64,000 bases of DNA from Arthrobacter sp. FW306-2-2C-D06B (GCF_021789175.1 NZ_CP084560.1:4340001-4404000); one strand, 5' to 3'. Positions 49,144 through 59,155 are shown, numbered from the stretch's first letter. A program made the numbers and translations. The notes: a model not told the origin generated them from the letters alone.

Positions 49144-49869
49144 TCAGGCCTGGCCGGCGGGCCGCAGCAGGATCTCGTTGATGGTGAGGTGCCGCGGGCG
49201 GTTGACTGCGAACGCGATGACTTCGGCGATGTCCTCGGCCGTGACAGCCACCTGGCTGTACATCGCTTCGGCGCCCTGCCGGGTTTGCTCATGCGTGATG
49301 TGGCTAGGAAGCTCTGTAGCAACCGCCCCGGGTTCGATGACCGTGACCCGAACCCCCGGCTGGAGTTCCTGGCGGAGTGATTCGGACCAGCCGTTCATTC
49401 CCCACTTGGTCGCGGCGTAGACGCCATTGCCGGGCCTGGCCGTCCTGCCGGCGACAGAAGAGATGTTGACCAAGTCCCCGCCACCATCGCGGAGCTGGTC
49501 CAAAAAGACCTCCGTCGCTGTGATCGCCCCGATCAGGTTGACTTCGATCATCTGGCGGTAGTCCTCCTGCTGATCCGAAGAGAACGGACCCAGCAGCATG
49601 ATCCCCGCGTTGTTCACCAAGACGTCGGTCCCGCCGAACTCTGCCTTGACCCGCTCCGCGGCCGCGACCAGGGAGCTGCGGTCGGTGACGTCTGCCTCAA
49701 TGGCAATGGCGCCGTCCCCGAGCTCATCAGCCAAGGCCTGTATCCGGTCGGACCTCCGTGCGAGCAGGGCGACCCGGTAACCATCTGCGGCGAGGGCCCG
49801 CGCCGTGGCGGCCCCGATTCCCGACGACGCCCCGGTGATGACGGCAACCCGTCCCTGTCCACTACCCAT
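49144..49869 (-). CDS. Short-chain dehydrogenase/reductase
   Basis: This 241-residue classical SDR has VITGASSGIGAATARALA, LVNNAGIMLLGPF, INISSVAGRTARPG-type Ser and YAATKWGMNGW with the catalytic Tyr-Lys. The C-terminal NRPRHLTINEILLRPAGQA matches the YdfG/clavaldehyde-dehydrogenase-like NADP enzymes. It is next to an XRE/MmyB regulator, a common pairing, and has an inverted repeat upstream. The substrate is unknown. Confidence 0.92.
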   Translation of the reverse strand: MGSGQGRVAVITGASSGIGAATARALAADGYRVALLARRSDRIQALADELGDGAIAIEADVTDRSSLVAAAERVKAEFGGTDVLVNNAGIMLLGPFSSDQQEDYRQMIEVNLIGAITATEVFLDQLRDGGGDLVNISSVAGRTARPGNGVYAATKWGMNGWSESLRQELQPGVRVTVIEPGAVATELPSHITHEQTRQGAEAMYSQVAVTAEDIAEVIAFAVNRPRHLTINEILLRPAGQA

Positions 49870-49887
49870 GATTTGTCCCTCTTTCGA

Positions 49888-49911
49888 TGAAAGCTTGTCG
49901 GCTTGCTTTCA
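49888..49911. promoter_or_regulatory. Inverted repeat TGAAAGC-N10-GCTTTCA upstream of SDR
   Basis: Perfect 7-base arms 10 bases apart lie 19 bases before the SDR start, in promoter position. The adjacent XRE/MmyB regulator is a candidate binder. Confidence 0.55.
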
Positions 49912-49983
49912 ATCCTAGGAACGCACCTCGGAATGAGGCAGGGTCCGCTATTACCTGTTTCCCGCCGATTCCAGGGTCCGGGA

Positions 49984-50526
49984 TTAGAGCAGCGGATATC
50001 TTCTGAGGCCCACCACTCCGCCCGCGGCAATCAGGGTTCCGCCGAAGGCCACCAGGATTCCAGCCACTGAGACGGTTGGAGCGATGGGATGGTCGCTCTG
50101 GGCGGGCGAACCGGGGTCGACCCGGGCGACGGCGGCAGCCGAGGCCGAATCTTGCGCCGAGGGACTCGGGCTGGAAACGGCCGGCGAAGGCGCTGCAACG
50201 CCGGTTGTGGCCGGTGGCGCCACCTGGGCAGGTGCCGGTTCAGCGGTCACCGCCGGCGAGGGCGTTGACGCGCCACCGGGAGGAACTACGACGCCGGGAT
50301 CCGGTTGGGGTTGCGGTTGTACCGGTGGGCTGGCCGTGGCGGACGGTGTGGGTTTGACCGACGGCCGGGGAGACTGGGAGCTACTGGGAGAACACATCCC
50401 AACCACACCTAAGAGGCCCTGTGAACTGCAGGATTCGGCCCCTGCGGTCTCCGCGGGCGCAAGTGCGATGAGGCACAACGCGAAAGGGAGCGCGACCAGG
50501 GCAACTGGAACCTTCCGGCGAGTCAT
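49984..50526 (-). CDS. Secreted Pro/Ser/Ala-rich protein with C-terminal membrane anchor
   Basis: This 180-residue protein starts MTRRKVPVALVALPFALCLIALAPAETAGAES, a Sec signal peptide with likely cleavage after AGA or AEA. A short Cys-containing stretch (SCSSQGLLGVVGMCS) is followed by about 95 low-complexity Pro/Ser/Ala residues. A C-terminal membrane segment (VSVAGILVAFGGTLIAAGGVVGLRRYPLL) with positive residues after it completes it. It looks like a wall-spanning protein with a tiny N-terminal domain. No function can be assigned. Confidence 0.72.
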   Translation of the reverse strand: MTRRKVPVALVALPFALCLIALAPAETAGAESCSSQGLLGVVGMCSPSSSQSPRPSVKPTPSATASPPVQPQPQPDPGVVVPPGGASTPSPAVTAEPAPAQVAPPATTGVAAPSPAVSSPSPSAQDSASAAAVARVDPGSPAQSDHPIAPTVSVAGILVAFGGTLIAAGGVVGLRRYPLL

Positions 50527-50578
50527 GGCTTCGACTCTACCTACTCCGCGGCAACTTGGCAGGGAGGCGGCGTTGGCC

Positions 50579-51010
50579 TCAATCCCCGAGCTGCCCCAGA
50601 ATCCGGGCCAGCTCGGCGCGATCCTCTGCGCTGAGCCGGGCAAAGTACTCGGAGGACTTGCCGCGCCGTTCGGCACTGACCTTCGCAAAGAGCTGCTGCC
50701 CCGCGGGTGTGGCGGCGACAAGGGTGGCCCGCCGGTCCGTAGGGTCCGGATCGCGACGGACGAGGCCTTTGACCTCGAGCTGGTCCACCACTTCCGTGGC
50801 CGAACGCGGAGCAATGCGCAGGCGTTCCGCAAGGTCTTTCAGCCGCATCGGCTCACCGGGCGCCGGGCGCATCAGCGTCATCAGCGCCCGCCATTGGTGC
50901 GGCGTCAGCTCCCATGGAGACAGCTGTTCGGCCCAGGTCCTGCGCAGCCCCCGGAAAGCGGCATGGAAGAGATCGCCGAGGTCGGCAGAATCAGAGGGCT
51001 GTGAGTGCAT
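50579..51010 (-). CDS. MarR-family transcriptional regulator
   Basis: This 143-residue protein has the MarR winged helix: ELTPHQWRALMTLMRPAPGEPMRLKDLAERLRIAPRSATEVVDQLEVKGLVRRDPDPTDRRATLVAATPAG, with the conserved DPTDRR wing. It diverges from an ABC exporter gene only 100 bases away and is the likely repressor of that exporter. Confidence 0.94.
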   Translation of the reverse strand: MHSQPSDSADLGDLFHAAFRGLRRTWAEQLSPWELTPHQWRALMTLMRPAPGEPMRLKDLAERLRIAPRSATEVVDQLEVKGLVRRDPDPTDRRATLVAATPAGQQLFAKVSAERRGKSSEYFARLSAEDRAELARILGQLGD

Positions 51011-51016
51011 GCTGCC

Positions 51017-51022
51017 AGTCTA
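51017..51022 (-). promoter_or_regulatory. Leaderless -10 element of the MarR gene
   Basis: TAGACT on the minus strand ends six bases before the ATG at 51010. The divergent ABC promoter (TTGACC at 51028-51033) starts a few bases away, so one bound MarR dimer could cover both. Confidence 0.55.
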
Positions 51023-51110
51023 GCAATTTGACCAGTAACCACATAGTGAGGTAGCCTCTGCATTAGTAGGCGCGATTCCCGCGCCCCGCTCGCCACTGGA
51101 GGTGGTGCTT

Positions 51111-52991
51111 ATGACGGAGAATATCCTCACCCAAAATCCCCATCGACCGGGCACTGGAGCCCGAAGTCCCGGCCGCGGCCCTGCCCGCCTCAATCCCGCC
51201 GACCGCACCCAACTGAAACAGCATCCCGTGCGCCTCAAACGGATCGCCGGGCTGTTCTCACCGCACAAAGTGACCATTGCCGCCGTCGTGCTTCTCATCA
51301 GCGCTTCCAGCATCATCGGGCTGGCGCAGCCGTTCCTGGTCCGCCACATCATCGACGTCGCACTCCCCGGCAAGGATCTGCCGCTTCTCGCGTGGCTGGC
51401 CGCCGGATTGATTGCCGTAGCAGCCGCAACCGCACTCATCGGCGTGCTGCAGACATGGATGACCACGGGCATGGGCCAGAAGATCATGCACACGCTGCGC
51501 ACACGCTTGTTCACCCACCTGCAGCAGCAATCACTGGGATTCTTTACCCGGACCCGCAGCGGCGAGGTGCAGTCGCGGTTGAACAACGACATTTCCGGCC
51601 TGCAGCAGGTCATCACCTCCACCGCCACCGGTGTTGCCTCGAATCTGACCACGGCCATTGCCACCGCCATCGCCATGGTGGCCATTTCACCCGGGCTCTC
51701 GCTCCTGTCCCTGATAGTGATCCCGCCGGCTGTCTGGTTCACCCGCCGGGTGGCCCTGCTCCGGCGCAACATCACGTCCACGCTCCAGAGCGAACTGGCC
51801 ACCATGAACACGCAGGTCGAGGAAGGGCTGTCGGTCTCCGGCGTCCGGCTCTCCAAAACCCTCGGAACCACCAAGCGCGACGCCCACCGCTACACGGAAA
51901 GCTCCAGGCGGCTGATCGGTCTGGAGATGCGCTCCCAATTGGCCGGCCGCTGGCGGATGTCCACCATGGGCATCATCTTCTCGGCTATTCCGGCGCTCAT
52001 CTACCTCGCCGCTGGACTGCCCGTCACGAGCGGAGGCATGACCATCGGCACGCTCGTGGCGTTTACGGCGCTGCAGTCCGCCATCTTCCGTCCCGTCATG
52101 AGCCTGCTGGACCTCGGCGTCCAGTGGGTCACTGCGATGGCCCTGTTCAGCCGCATTTTTGAGTACCTGGACTTGACTCCCGAGATCACGGCGCCGGCGC
52201 GGCCCGTCCCGCTGGACCCGGCCGCAGTGCGCGGCGAGGTCCGCTTCGAAGGCGTCCGTTTCGCGTACGACGGCGGCACTGAAGTGCTGCTCGGCATCGA
52301 CCTCACGCTTCCGGCCGGCACCAGCACCGCAATCGTGGGCCCCACGGGCTCCGGGAAATCGACGCTGGGCTCGCTGGTCCCCCGCTTGCATGACGCCACA
52401 GCGGGACGGATCACCATTGATGGGGTTGACGTCCGCGACATCGCCCCGGAGGACCTGACGAAAATCGTGGGTGTCGTGTCCCAGGAGACCTACTTGATTC
52501 ACGACACCATCCGGGAAAACCTGTTGCTGGCCGCACCCGGCGCGGACGACGCAGTCCTGTGGAGCGCGCTGGCCTCCGCGCAGATCGCGGACCTGGTCGC
52601 GAGCCTGCCCGACGGCTTGGACACCATGGTCGGAGCCCGTGGCCACCGGTTCTCCGGAGGAGAACAGCAGCGCTTGGCCATTGCCCGGACCATCCTGCGG
52701 AATCCCAAAGTGCTGGTCCTCGACGAGGCCACCTCCGCCCTGGACAACGCCACGGAGGCCCAGGTCCAGGCTGCGCTCGACCGCCTGGCCGTCGGCCGGA
52801 CGACGCTGACCATCGCCCACCGGCTCTCCACCGTGGAGAAAGCTGAGCAGCTGGCAGTGCTGGCCCGGGGTGCCATTGTCGAAGTCGGCACTCCCGGCCA
52901 GCTTCTCGATGCCGGCGGCGCGTATGCACGGCTTGTCGAGGCCGGAGAGACGGTGGAGTTTGCCGGCGCCGCAACCCGCCTCACGGCATGA
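51111..52991 (+). CDS. ABC exporter half-transporter (fused permease and ATPase, multidrug type)
   Basis: This 626-residue protein has an N-terminal permease domain of six membrane segments (about 35-330) and a C-terminal ATPase. The Walker A Lys416 lies in VGPTGSGKST, and the Q-loop (VSQETYLIHDTIRENL), signature (FSGGEQQRLAIARTIL), Walker B (VLVLDEATSALD) and H-loop (IAHRLSTV) are all intact. It should work as a homodimer, like LmrA/MsbA. The start MTENILTQN has GGAGG eight bases upstream. Divergence from a MarR regulator points to induced drug or lipid efflux. Its stop overlaps the converging kdpE stop. Confidence 0.94.
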   Translation: MTENILTQNPHRPGTGARSPGRGPARLNPADRTQLKQHPVRLKRIAGLFSPHKVTIAAVVLLISASSIIGLAQPFLVRHIIDVALPGKDLPLLAWLAAGLIAVAAATALIGVLQTWMTTGMGQKIMHTLRTRLFTHLQQQSLGFFTRTRSGEVQSRLNNDISGLQQVITSTATGVASNLTTAIATAIAMVAISPGLSLLSLIVIPPAVWFTRRVALLRRNITSTLQSELATMNTQVEEGLSVSGVRLSKTLGTTKRDAHRYTESSRRLIGLEMRSQLAGRWRMSTMGIIFSAIPALIYLAAGLPVTSGGMTIGTLVAFTALQSAIFRPVMSLLDLGVQWVTAMALFSRIFEYLDLTPEITAPARPVPLDPAAVRGEVRFEGVRFAYDGGTEVLLGIDLTLPAGTSTAIVGPTGSGKSTLGSLVPRLHDATAGRITIDGVDVRDIAPEDLTKIVGVVSQETYLIHDTIRENLLLAAPGADDAVLWSALASAQIADLVASLPDGLDTMVGARGHRFSGGEQQRLAIARTILRNPKVLVLDEATSALDNATEAQVQAALDRLAVGRTTLTIAHRLSTVEKAEQLAVLARGAIVEVGTPGQLLDAGGAYARLVEAGETVEFAGAATRLTA

Positions 52992-53658
52992 ACCGGTATC
53001 CGATCCCCACCTCGGTGATCAGGTGGCGAGGGTTCCCCGGCTCCGGTTCCAGTTTCCGCCGGAGCTGCGCCATATACACGCGCAAGTAATTGGCTTCCTT
53101 GGCGTAGGCCGGGCCCCAGACCTCGCTGAGGAGCTGCTGTTGGGTGATCAGCTTCTCGGGATTGCGTACGAAGAGATCCAGGATCCGCCACTCCGTCGGT
53201 GTCAGCCGGACGTCTTCGCCGTCGCGGGTCACGCGTCTCATGGCCAAATCCGCAGTGAATGATTCAGTGACCAGCACGGGCGGTTCTTCGCCGGGTTCCG
53301 ACGTGCGCCGCAGGATCGCCCGGAGACGCGCCAGCAGCTCGTCGAGCCCGAAGGGCTTGGTGATGTAGTCGTCCGCGCCGGCGTCGAGGGCTTCAACTTT
53401 GTCGTCGGAGCCGTGCCGGGCGGACAGGACCAGGATGGGCACGCTGCTCCATTCACGCAAGCGGGTGATGACCGTGGTTCCGTCGATGTCCGGCAAACCC
53501 AGGTCGAGGATCAAGACGCCCACCGGGTGCTGGGCTGCAGAGCGCAAGGCCGATTCGCCGTCGGCCGCGGTGGCCACGGTGTAACCGTGGGCCTGGAGCG
53601 TAATCCGAAGCGCCTTGACGATATGGGGATCGTCATCCACTACCAGGACGTTGCTCAT
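52981..53658 (-). CDS. kdpE: KdpE response regulator (OmpR family)
   Basis: This 225-residue protein has an N-terminal receiver with phospho-acceptor Asp52 (VLILDLGLPDIDG) and acidic DDD8-10. A C-terminal OmpR winged helix follows (VRLTPTEWRILDLFVRNPEKLITQQQLLSEVWG and RVYMAQLRRKLE). It starts within the last codons of kdpD (ATGA overlap) and is the last gene of the kdp cluster. It activates kdp transcription at low K+. Confidence 0.95.
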   Translation of the reverse strand: MSNVLVVDDDPHIVKALRITLQAHGYTVATAADGESALRSAAQHPVGVLILDLGLPDIDGTTVITRLREWSSVPILVLSARHGSDDKVEALDAGADDYITKPFGLDELLARLRAILRRTSEPGEEPPVLVTESFTADLAMRRVTRDGEDVRLTPTEWRILDLFVRNPEKLITQQQLLSEVWGPAYAKEANYLRVYMAQLRRKLEPEPGNPRHLITEVGIGYRFMP

Positions 53659-56297
53659 CTCGCCTCCCCGGAGGCGCTATCTGAATTGCCCGACGGCGGC
53701 ACATGGCGACGATGCAAGAGCACCGATTGCGCTTCCATGGGAGCTTGCGCCTCCTCGTGCGGGAACGCGACCCCTGTGGACAGCGGAAGCCGAATGACCA
53801 TGGTCAGGCCGCCGCCCGGAGTCTCTTCCGCGGTGAGGGTGCCTCCCATCGCTTCCGTGAATCCCTTCGCCACGGCGAGCCCCAGCCCAACCCCGGTGGT
53901 GGAAGGGACGTCGTTGAGCCGCTGGAATGGCTGGAACATCCTGACCACGCTTTCGGCGGGGACGCCTTGGCCGTGGTCGATGATGCGCAGTTCTCCGGAC
54001 GGCCTCCCGTCCAGGGCCGATGAACTGAAGCCACCCGAGGCTCCCACCAGCACAACATCGGAATCCGGTGCGTACTTGATGGCGTTCTCCACGATGTTTG
54101 CAATGACGCGTTCCAGCATCCCGGCGTCGGCGTCGATCTCCGGCATGTTTCCGGGCAGGTCGACCCGCACCCGCCCCTGCGGTATGCCATGGAGGGCGGT
54201 CGGGATCACCTCGTACCAGCGCACCGGGCGAATAAGTGCGTTCACCGAGTCAGAGGTAATGCGGGACATGTCCAGGAGGTTCCCCACGAGGACGTCGAGC
54301 CTGTCCGAGCATTCCTCGATCGTTGCCAGCAGTTCCTGTTCCTCCTCGGGTGTGTAATGCACGCTGCTTTGCCGCAAGCCGCCTACGGCCAATTTGATCC
54401 CTGCCAGCGGAGTCCGCAAGTCGTGGGAGACGGCGCGCAGGATGGAGGTGCGCATGGTGTTGCTCTCGGCCAAGCGCGTGACCTCCCGCCGGCTAGCTGC
54501 CAGCTGTCGCCGCTCAAGCTGGGCTGAGAGGTGCGCGCCGAAGGCGCTGAGCAACCGGCGGTCGCTGGCGGGCAGGATGCGGCCGGAAAGGACCAACCGG
54601 GTTCCGGCGTCGATCTGCTCGGTGTTTTCGCCGCCGTCGGGAGGGACGGGTGCGGCCTCCCCGGCTTTGGCGACGAGACGCCAGCCGCCGGGCGCACCGC
54701 CACCCGGGCCCCCCGCCTTGAATAACGCCGCACCGCGCATCTGGAACACGTCGAGGGCCTGGTTCAAGAGTCCTTCCACGGTGTCCTCGGCGCTCGATGC
54801 CCCCCGCGTGAGATCACCCAGGGTGGTGGCCTCGGCGCGGGCCCGGGCGGCTTCCTTGGAGCGCCTGGCCGAAACGTCCACCACGGCGGCCACAGCTGCT
54901 GAAACGCCCACGAAAACCAGCAACGCCAAGATGTTCTCGGGGTCGCTGATGGTCAGGGTTCCCACGGGCGGTATGGAGAAGAAGTTCACCAACAGGCTGC
55001 TCCACAGGGCACCGAGAAGGGCGGGCCACAACCCGCCGACCAGTGCCACGGCAACCGAGCCCGTGAGCTGGAGGAGTACCGCCGTCGCAATGCTGTGCGA
55101 AGGGCTCGCGGCCAGCAGGAGCTGCAAAGCGACCGGCAGGACCACCGCCATGGCAAACCCGACGATCACCCTGGTGCGGCCAAGGTCCCGCTGCCGCGGA
55201 CGGTCGACGCCCCGGCCTCCCAAGGGATGCGAAACCATGTGCACGTCAATATCGCCGGAGTCGCGAACCACCCGGTTGCCGATCCCCCGGCCGGTCAGCC
55301 TGGCGACGAGGCTCCGTCGTCGGGAAATCCCGACGACGATTTGCGTCGCGTTCACGCTACGGGCGAAGTCAAGCAGGGCCTTCGCCGGGTCCTCCCCTGC
55401 CACGGTGTGGTAGCTGCCGCCCAAATCCCGCACCAACAGGCGCTGGGCTTCCAACGCCTGGGGAGATTCCGCGGCCACGCCATCGGCGGCGCGGACATGC
55501 ACCGCGAGCAAGTCGCCGCCGTTGACGCGCTTGAGGATCCGGGCGGCGCGGCGGACGAGAATTTCCCCCTCGGGGCCGCCTGTGAGGCCGACTACTATGC
55601 GTTCGCGGGCGGGCCAGCTCGCCTCGATCCCCTGTTCCGAACGGTATTTCGCGAGCCCTTCATCCACCCGGTCAGCCAGCCACAGCAGTGCCAGTTCCCG
55701 TAATGCCGTCAGGTTGCCCATCCGGAAATAGTTGGACAGGGCTGCGTCGATCTTGTCCGCCGAGTAGATCTTGCCGTCGCCCAGCCGTTGCCGCAACAGC
55801 TCGGGTGAGATGTCCACGAGGTGGATTTGATCGGCCCGCCGCACCACGTCGTCGGGCACTGTCTCCGCCTGCCGGACGTCGGTGATGGCGCTCACGACGT
55901 CGCCAAGGGAAGCCAGGTGCTGCACGTTGACGGTGGAGAGGACGTTGATACCGGCGTCGAGCAGTTCCTCGACGTCTTGCCAGCGCTTGGGATTTCGGCT
56001 TCCCGGGATATTCGAGTGGGCGTATTCATCGACGACGGCGGTGCGCGGCTTGCGTGCCAGGACCGCGTCGAGGTCCATCTCCTCGAACGCCGTGTCCCGG
56101 TAAGCAATCGTGTGGGGTGGGATGACTTCCAGTCCGTCCATCAAGGCACGGGTGTCGCTGCGCCCGTGGTCCATGGCGAAAGCCACCGCCACGTCTTCCC
56201 CACGCCCGCGCAGCCGGTGGGCCTCTGCAAGCATGGCGTAGGTCTTACCTACCCCCGGGGCTGCCCCGAGGAAAATGCGCAGCGTTGCCCGTGCCAT
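53655..56297 (-). CDS. kdpD: KdpD sensor histidine kinase
   Basis: This 880-residue sensor has the N-terminal KdpD domain with Walker A (LGAAPGVGKTYAMLAEAHRLRGRGEDV), then a Usp-like domain (VVGLTGGPEGEILVRRAARILKRV) and four membrane segments at about 385-490. A GAF-like region and the kinase core follow, with phospho-His625 (VSHDLRTPLAGIKLAVGGLRQ) and the HATPase N-box (IVENAIKYAP). It responds to K+ limitation and turgor, and c-di-AMP binding to the Usp domain is known in some species. It is transcribed after kdpC and overlaps kdpE. Confidence 0.96.
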   Translation of the reverse strand: MARATLRIFLGAAPGVGKTYAMLAEAHRLRGRGEDVAVAFAMDHGRSDTRALMDGLEVIPPHTIAYRDTAFEEMDLDAVLARKPRTAVVDEYAHSNIPGSRNPKRWQDVEELLDAGINVLSTVNVQHLASLGDVVSAITDVRQAETVPDDVVRRADQIHLVDISPELLRQRLGDGKIYSADKIDAALSNYFRMGNLTALRELALLWLADRVDEGLAKYRSEQGIEASWPARERIVVGLTGGPEGEILVRRAARILKRVNGGDLLAVHVRAADGVAAESPQALEAQRLLVRDLGGSYHTVAGEDPAKALLDFARSVNATQIVVGISRRRSLVARLTGRGIGNRVVRDSGDIDVHMVSHPLGGRGVDRPRQRDLGRTRVIVGFAMAVVLPVALQLLLAASPSHSIATAVLLQLTGSVAVALVGGLWPALLGALWSSLLVNFFSIPPVGTLTISDPENILALLVFVGVSAAVAAVVDVSARRSKEAARARAEATTLGDLTRGASSAEDTVEGLLNQALDVFQMRGAALFKAGGPGGGAPGGWRLVAKAGEAAPVPPDGGENTEQIDAGTRLVLSGRILPASDRRLLSAFGAHLSAQLERRQLAASRREVTRLAESNTMRTSILRAVSHDLRTPLAGIKLAVGGLRQSSVHYTPEEEQELLATIEECSDRLDVLVGNLLDMSRITSDSVNALIRPVRWYEVIPTALHGIPQGRVRVDLPGNMPEIDADAGMLERVIANIVENAIKYAPDSDVVLVGASGGFSSSALDGRPSGELRIIDHGQGVPAESVVRMFQPFQRLNDVPSTTGVGLGLAVAKGFTEAMGGTLTAEETPGGGLTMVIRLPLSTGVAFPHEEAQAPMEAQSVLLHRRHVPPSGNSDSASGEAR

Positions 56298-56377
56298 GTG
56301 GTCATTCTTTCACTTGTTGAACGCGGCGGTTCCCCGCGGGACCGGCAACGCTCGCTTGGCTGGTTTCCTTTAGTTGG

Positions 56378-56986
56378 CTAGTTGGCGGCCGCTGCGGCCA
56401 CGTCCAGGTTCAACTCCGTGACGTTGACGGACGGCTGCCCCAGGAAGGCCTCGAGTCCGGTTACTGTGCGGCGGTCCACCATGGCCTGCACGGTTTCAGG
56501 ACTCAGCCCGTGGGCCTTGGCCACCCTGGGCACCTGGAGGCGGGCATACGCTACCGAGATCTGCGGGTCCAGCCCGGAACCGCTCGCCGTCACGGCGTCG
56601 GCCGGTACGTCCGATTCCTTGACCCCCTCTTCGGCGGCGATAGCAGCACGGTTGGCTTTGACGGCGTCGAGCAGCTTGGGATCGTTGGGGCCCAGGTTGC
56701 TGGCGGTGGATGCCCCCGGGTCCCACTTGGCTGCCGAGGGGCGGGCGTGGAACCACAAGGGGTTCTGAATGCCGGCGTCGTTGGCGGAGACTTGGGCAAT
56801 CAGCGCGGAAGCGGCGGGCTTGCCGGCCGAGTCTTTCACGATGGAGCCATTGGCTTGGAAGGGCGCAACGGCTTGGCTGATACCGAAAACCGCCAATGGG
56901 TAGATCAATCCAAGGACCACAGTGGCCAGGAGCAGGAACCGCAGGGCCGTTCCTGCTTGCCGAAGATATCCGGGAAGGGTATTCAT
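56378..56986 (-). CDS. kdpC: K+-transporting ATPase subunit C
   Basis: This 202-residue protein has one N-terminal membrane segment (LLLATVVLGLIYPLAVFGIS) and the KdpC periplasmic-like domain. Conserved stretches are NGSIVKDSAGKPAASALIAQ, WFHARPSAAKWDPGASTASNLGP and DAVTASGSGLDPQISVAYARLQVPRVAKAHG. It stabilises the KdpFABC complex and raises ATP affinity. It is 9 bases after kdpB. Confidence 0.96.
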   Translation of the reverse strand: MNTLPGYLRQAGTALRFLLLATVVLGLIYPLAVFGISQAVAPFQANGSIVKDSAGKPAASALIAQVSANDAGIQNPLWFHARPSAAKWDPGASTASNLGPNDPKLLDAVKANRAAIAAEEGVKESDVPADAVTASGSGLDPQISVAYARLQVPRVAKAHGLSPETVQAMVDRRTVTGLEAFLGQPSVNVTELNLDVAAAAAN

Positions 56987-56995
56987 GATGGACTC

Positions 56996-59155
56996 CTAGC
57001 CGATGCCGGGGATGAGGGAAATGAGCAGGTCGATGAGCTTGATCCCGATGAAAGGCGCTACGAGGCCGCCCAGGCCGTAGATCGCCAGGTTCCGGGCCAG
57101 GGCCTGGTTCGCCGAGACGGCACGGTATTTCACGCCGCGCAGGGCAAGTGGAACCAGCGCGATGATGATCAAGGCGTTGAAGATCACCGCGGAAAGGATG
57201 GCCGAGGAAGGCGAGGCCAGGCCCATGATGTTCAGCCGGCCAAGCCCCGGAAATACCGAGGTGAACAGGGCTGGAACGATCGCGAAGTACTTTGCGACGT
57301 CGTTCGCCACCGAGAACGTGGTCAGGGCGCCGCGGGTGATGAGCAGCTGTTTGCCGATGCCCACGATGTTGATGAGCTTGGTGGGATCCGAGTCCAGGTC
57401 CACCATATTGGCAGCCTCCTTGGCTGCTGGCGTACCCGAATTCATGGCGACCCCGACGTCCGCCGCGGCGAGCGCCGGGGCATCGTTGGTGCCGTCACCG
57501 GTCATGGCCACCAGCCGGCCTTCGCCCTGCTCTTCCTTGATGACGGCCATCTTGTCTTCCGGGGTGGCTTCAGCAACGAAGTGATCCACCCCGGCTTCGG
57601 CGGCGATCGCCTTGGCCGTGATCGGGTTGTCCCCCGTGATCATCACCGTCCGGATGCCCATCTTCCGCAGTTCGGCGAAGCGGGCGTGCATGCCCGGCTT
57701 GACCACATCCGCGAGGTGGATAGTCCCCAAGACCCGGGCTCCGCCGTCGTGCCCTACGCCGGCCACCAACAGCGGGGTGCCGCCTTGGGCCGAGATCTCC
57801 TGCACTTTGTGCTCCACTTCGGGAGGCGTGTGGCCGCCGGCCTCTGCGACAAAGTTGGCGACGGCGGTTGCGGCGCCCTTGCGGATCTTCGTTCCGTCGA
57901 GGTCAAGGCCGCTCATGCGGGTGCTTGCGCTGAACTCGACAATTGCGAACTCCTCCGAGCCCTTCAAGAGGGCGCCAAGGTCCGGGCCGCCCACGCCCTT
58001 TTCCGCCGCTAGGTCCACGATCGAGCGCCCCTCCGGCGTCTCGTCGGCCAAGCTGGATAGCCGGGCCGCTTCGATGAGTTCAGTCCGCTCAACGTCGTGG
58101 GCGGGGAAGAAGTTGACCGCGCGGCGATTGCCGTAGGTAATGGTGCCGGTCTTGTCGAGCAGGAGCGTGGTGATGTCTCCTGCGGTCTCCACGGCGCGGC
58201 CGGAAGTGGCCAGGACATTGTGCTGCACCAAACGGTCCATGCCTGCGATGCCAATGGCCGGCACGAGCGCCCCGATCGTCGTGGGGATGAGGCAGACAAG
58301 CAGCGCCACCAGCACGATTGGCGATGGTGTCGCCCCCGGCAGGGAAGCGAACGGCGCCAAGCTCATGGTAACCGCCAGGAAGACGACGGTGAGCGAGACA
58401 AGGAGGACGTGGAGGGCGATTTCGTTGGGTGTCTTTTGCCGGACGGCGCCTTCCACGAGCTTGATCATCCGGTCGATGAACGTTTCGCCCGCTTCGGCCG
58501 TAATGCGAACGGCGATGCGGTCTGAGAGGACCTTGGTGCCGCCGGTCACCGAGGAGCGGTCGCCGCCCGATTCACGGATCACGGGCGCCGATTCACCGGT
58601 GATGGTGGATTCGTCCACGCTCGCCAGGCCTTCGATGATTTCGCCGTCGGAGGGGATGACGTCCCCGGCTTCGCAGATCACGACGTCGTTCTTCCGCAGT
58701 TCCGTTCCCGGTACCTCTTTGAGGGTGCCGTCTTCTAGCCGAAGCCGGGCCACCACACCTTTCCTGCTGGCTCGCAGGCTGTCTGCCTGGGCTTTGCCGC
58801 GGCCCTCGGCGATGGCTTCTGACAAGGTCCCGAAGAGCACCGTCAGCCAAAGCCAGATTGTCACCGAGATGCCGAACACGGCCGGCTTGAGGATGCAGAT
58901 GGCTGTGCAGAGAGCCGCCCCCACCAGCACGGTGAACATCACCGGCGAGTGGATCATCTGTCGCGGCCCCAGCTTCCGCACTGCAACCGGAAGGGCGGTC
59001 CGGATGCTGGCAAGGTCCAGTTTGGCCGGTGCCTTGGTGTGGTGTTTGTGCTCCCCGGGGGTGCCCAGGGGATTTCCGTCCGCGTAGGTTTGGGCGGCGG
59101 TGTCCGAGGCTAATGCCGTGTTGGACTTGGTAGTTGCCGTGCCGGACTTGGTCAT
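56996..59155 (-). CDS. kdpB: K+-transporting P-type ATPase subunit B
   Basis: The 719-residue catalytic subunit has an unusually long 50-residue hydrophilic N-terminus ([20 protein letters not shown]). The TGES motif ([20 protein letters not shown]), phosphorylated Asp334 in [12 protein letters not shown] and the hinge [21 protein letters not shown] are all present. The ATG overlaps the kdpA stop (ATGA); the frame stays open upstream through kdpA but that part is shadow. The protein couples ATP hydrolysis to K+ import through KdpA. Confidence 0.97.
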   Translation of the reverse strand: MTKSGTATTKSNTALASDTAAQTYADGNPLGTPGEHKHHTKAPAKLDLASIRTALPVAVRKLGPRQMIHSPVMFTVLVGAALCTAICILKPAVFGISVTIWLWLTVLFGTLSEAIAEGRGKAQADSLRASRKGVVARLRLEDGTLKEVPGTELRKNDVVICEAGDVIPSDGEIIEGLASVDESTITGESAPVIRESGGDRSSVTGGTKVLSDRIAVRITAEAGETFIDRMIKLVEGAVRQKTPNEIALHVLLVSLTVVFLAVTMSLAPFASLPGATPSPIVLVALLVCLIPTTIGALVPAIGIAGMDRLVQHNVLATSGRAVETAGDITTLLLDKTGTITYGNRRAVNFFPAHDVERTELIEAARLSSLADETPEGRSIVDLAAEKGVGGPDLGALLKGSEEFAIVEFSASTRMSGLDLDGTKIRKGAATAVANFVAEAGGHTPPEVEHKVQEISAQGGTPLLVAGVGHDGGARVLGTIHLADVVKPGMHARFAELRKMGIRTVMITGDNPITAKAIAAEAGVDHFVAEATPEDKMAVIKEEQGEGRLVAMTGDGTNDAPALAAADVGVAMNSGTPAAKEAANMVDLDSDPTKLINIVGIGKQLLITRGALTTFSVANDVAKYFAIVPALFTSVFPGLGRLNIMGLASPSSAILSAVIFNALIIIALVPLALRGVKYRAVSANQALARNLAIYGLGGLVAPFIGIKLIDLLISLIPGIG

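Noticed and set aside
51102-51110. GTG start for the ABC exporter nine bases upstream
   Set aside because: The GGAGG ribosome site would overlap that codon; the ATG at 51111 has proper spacing.
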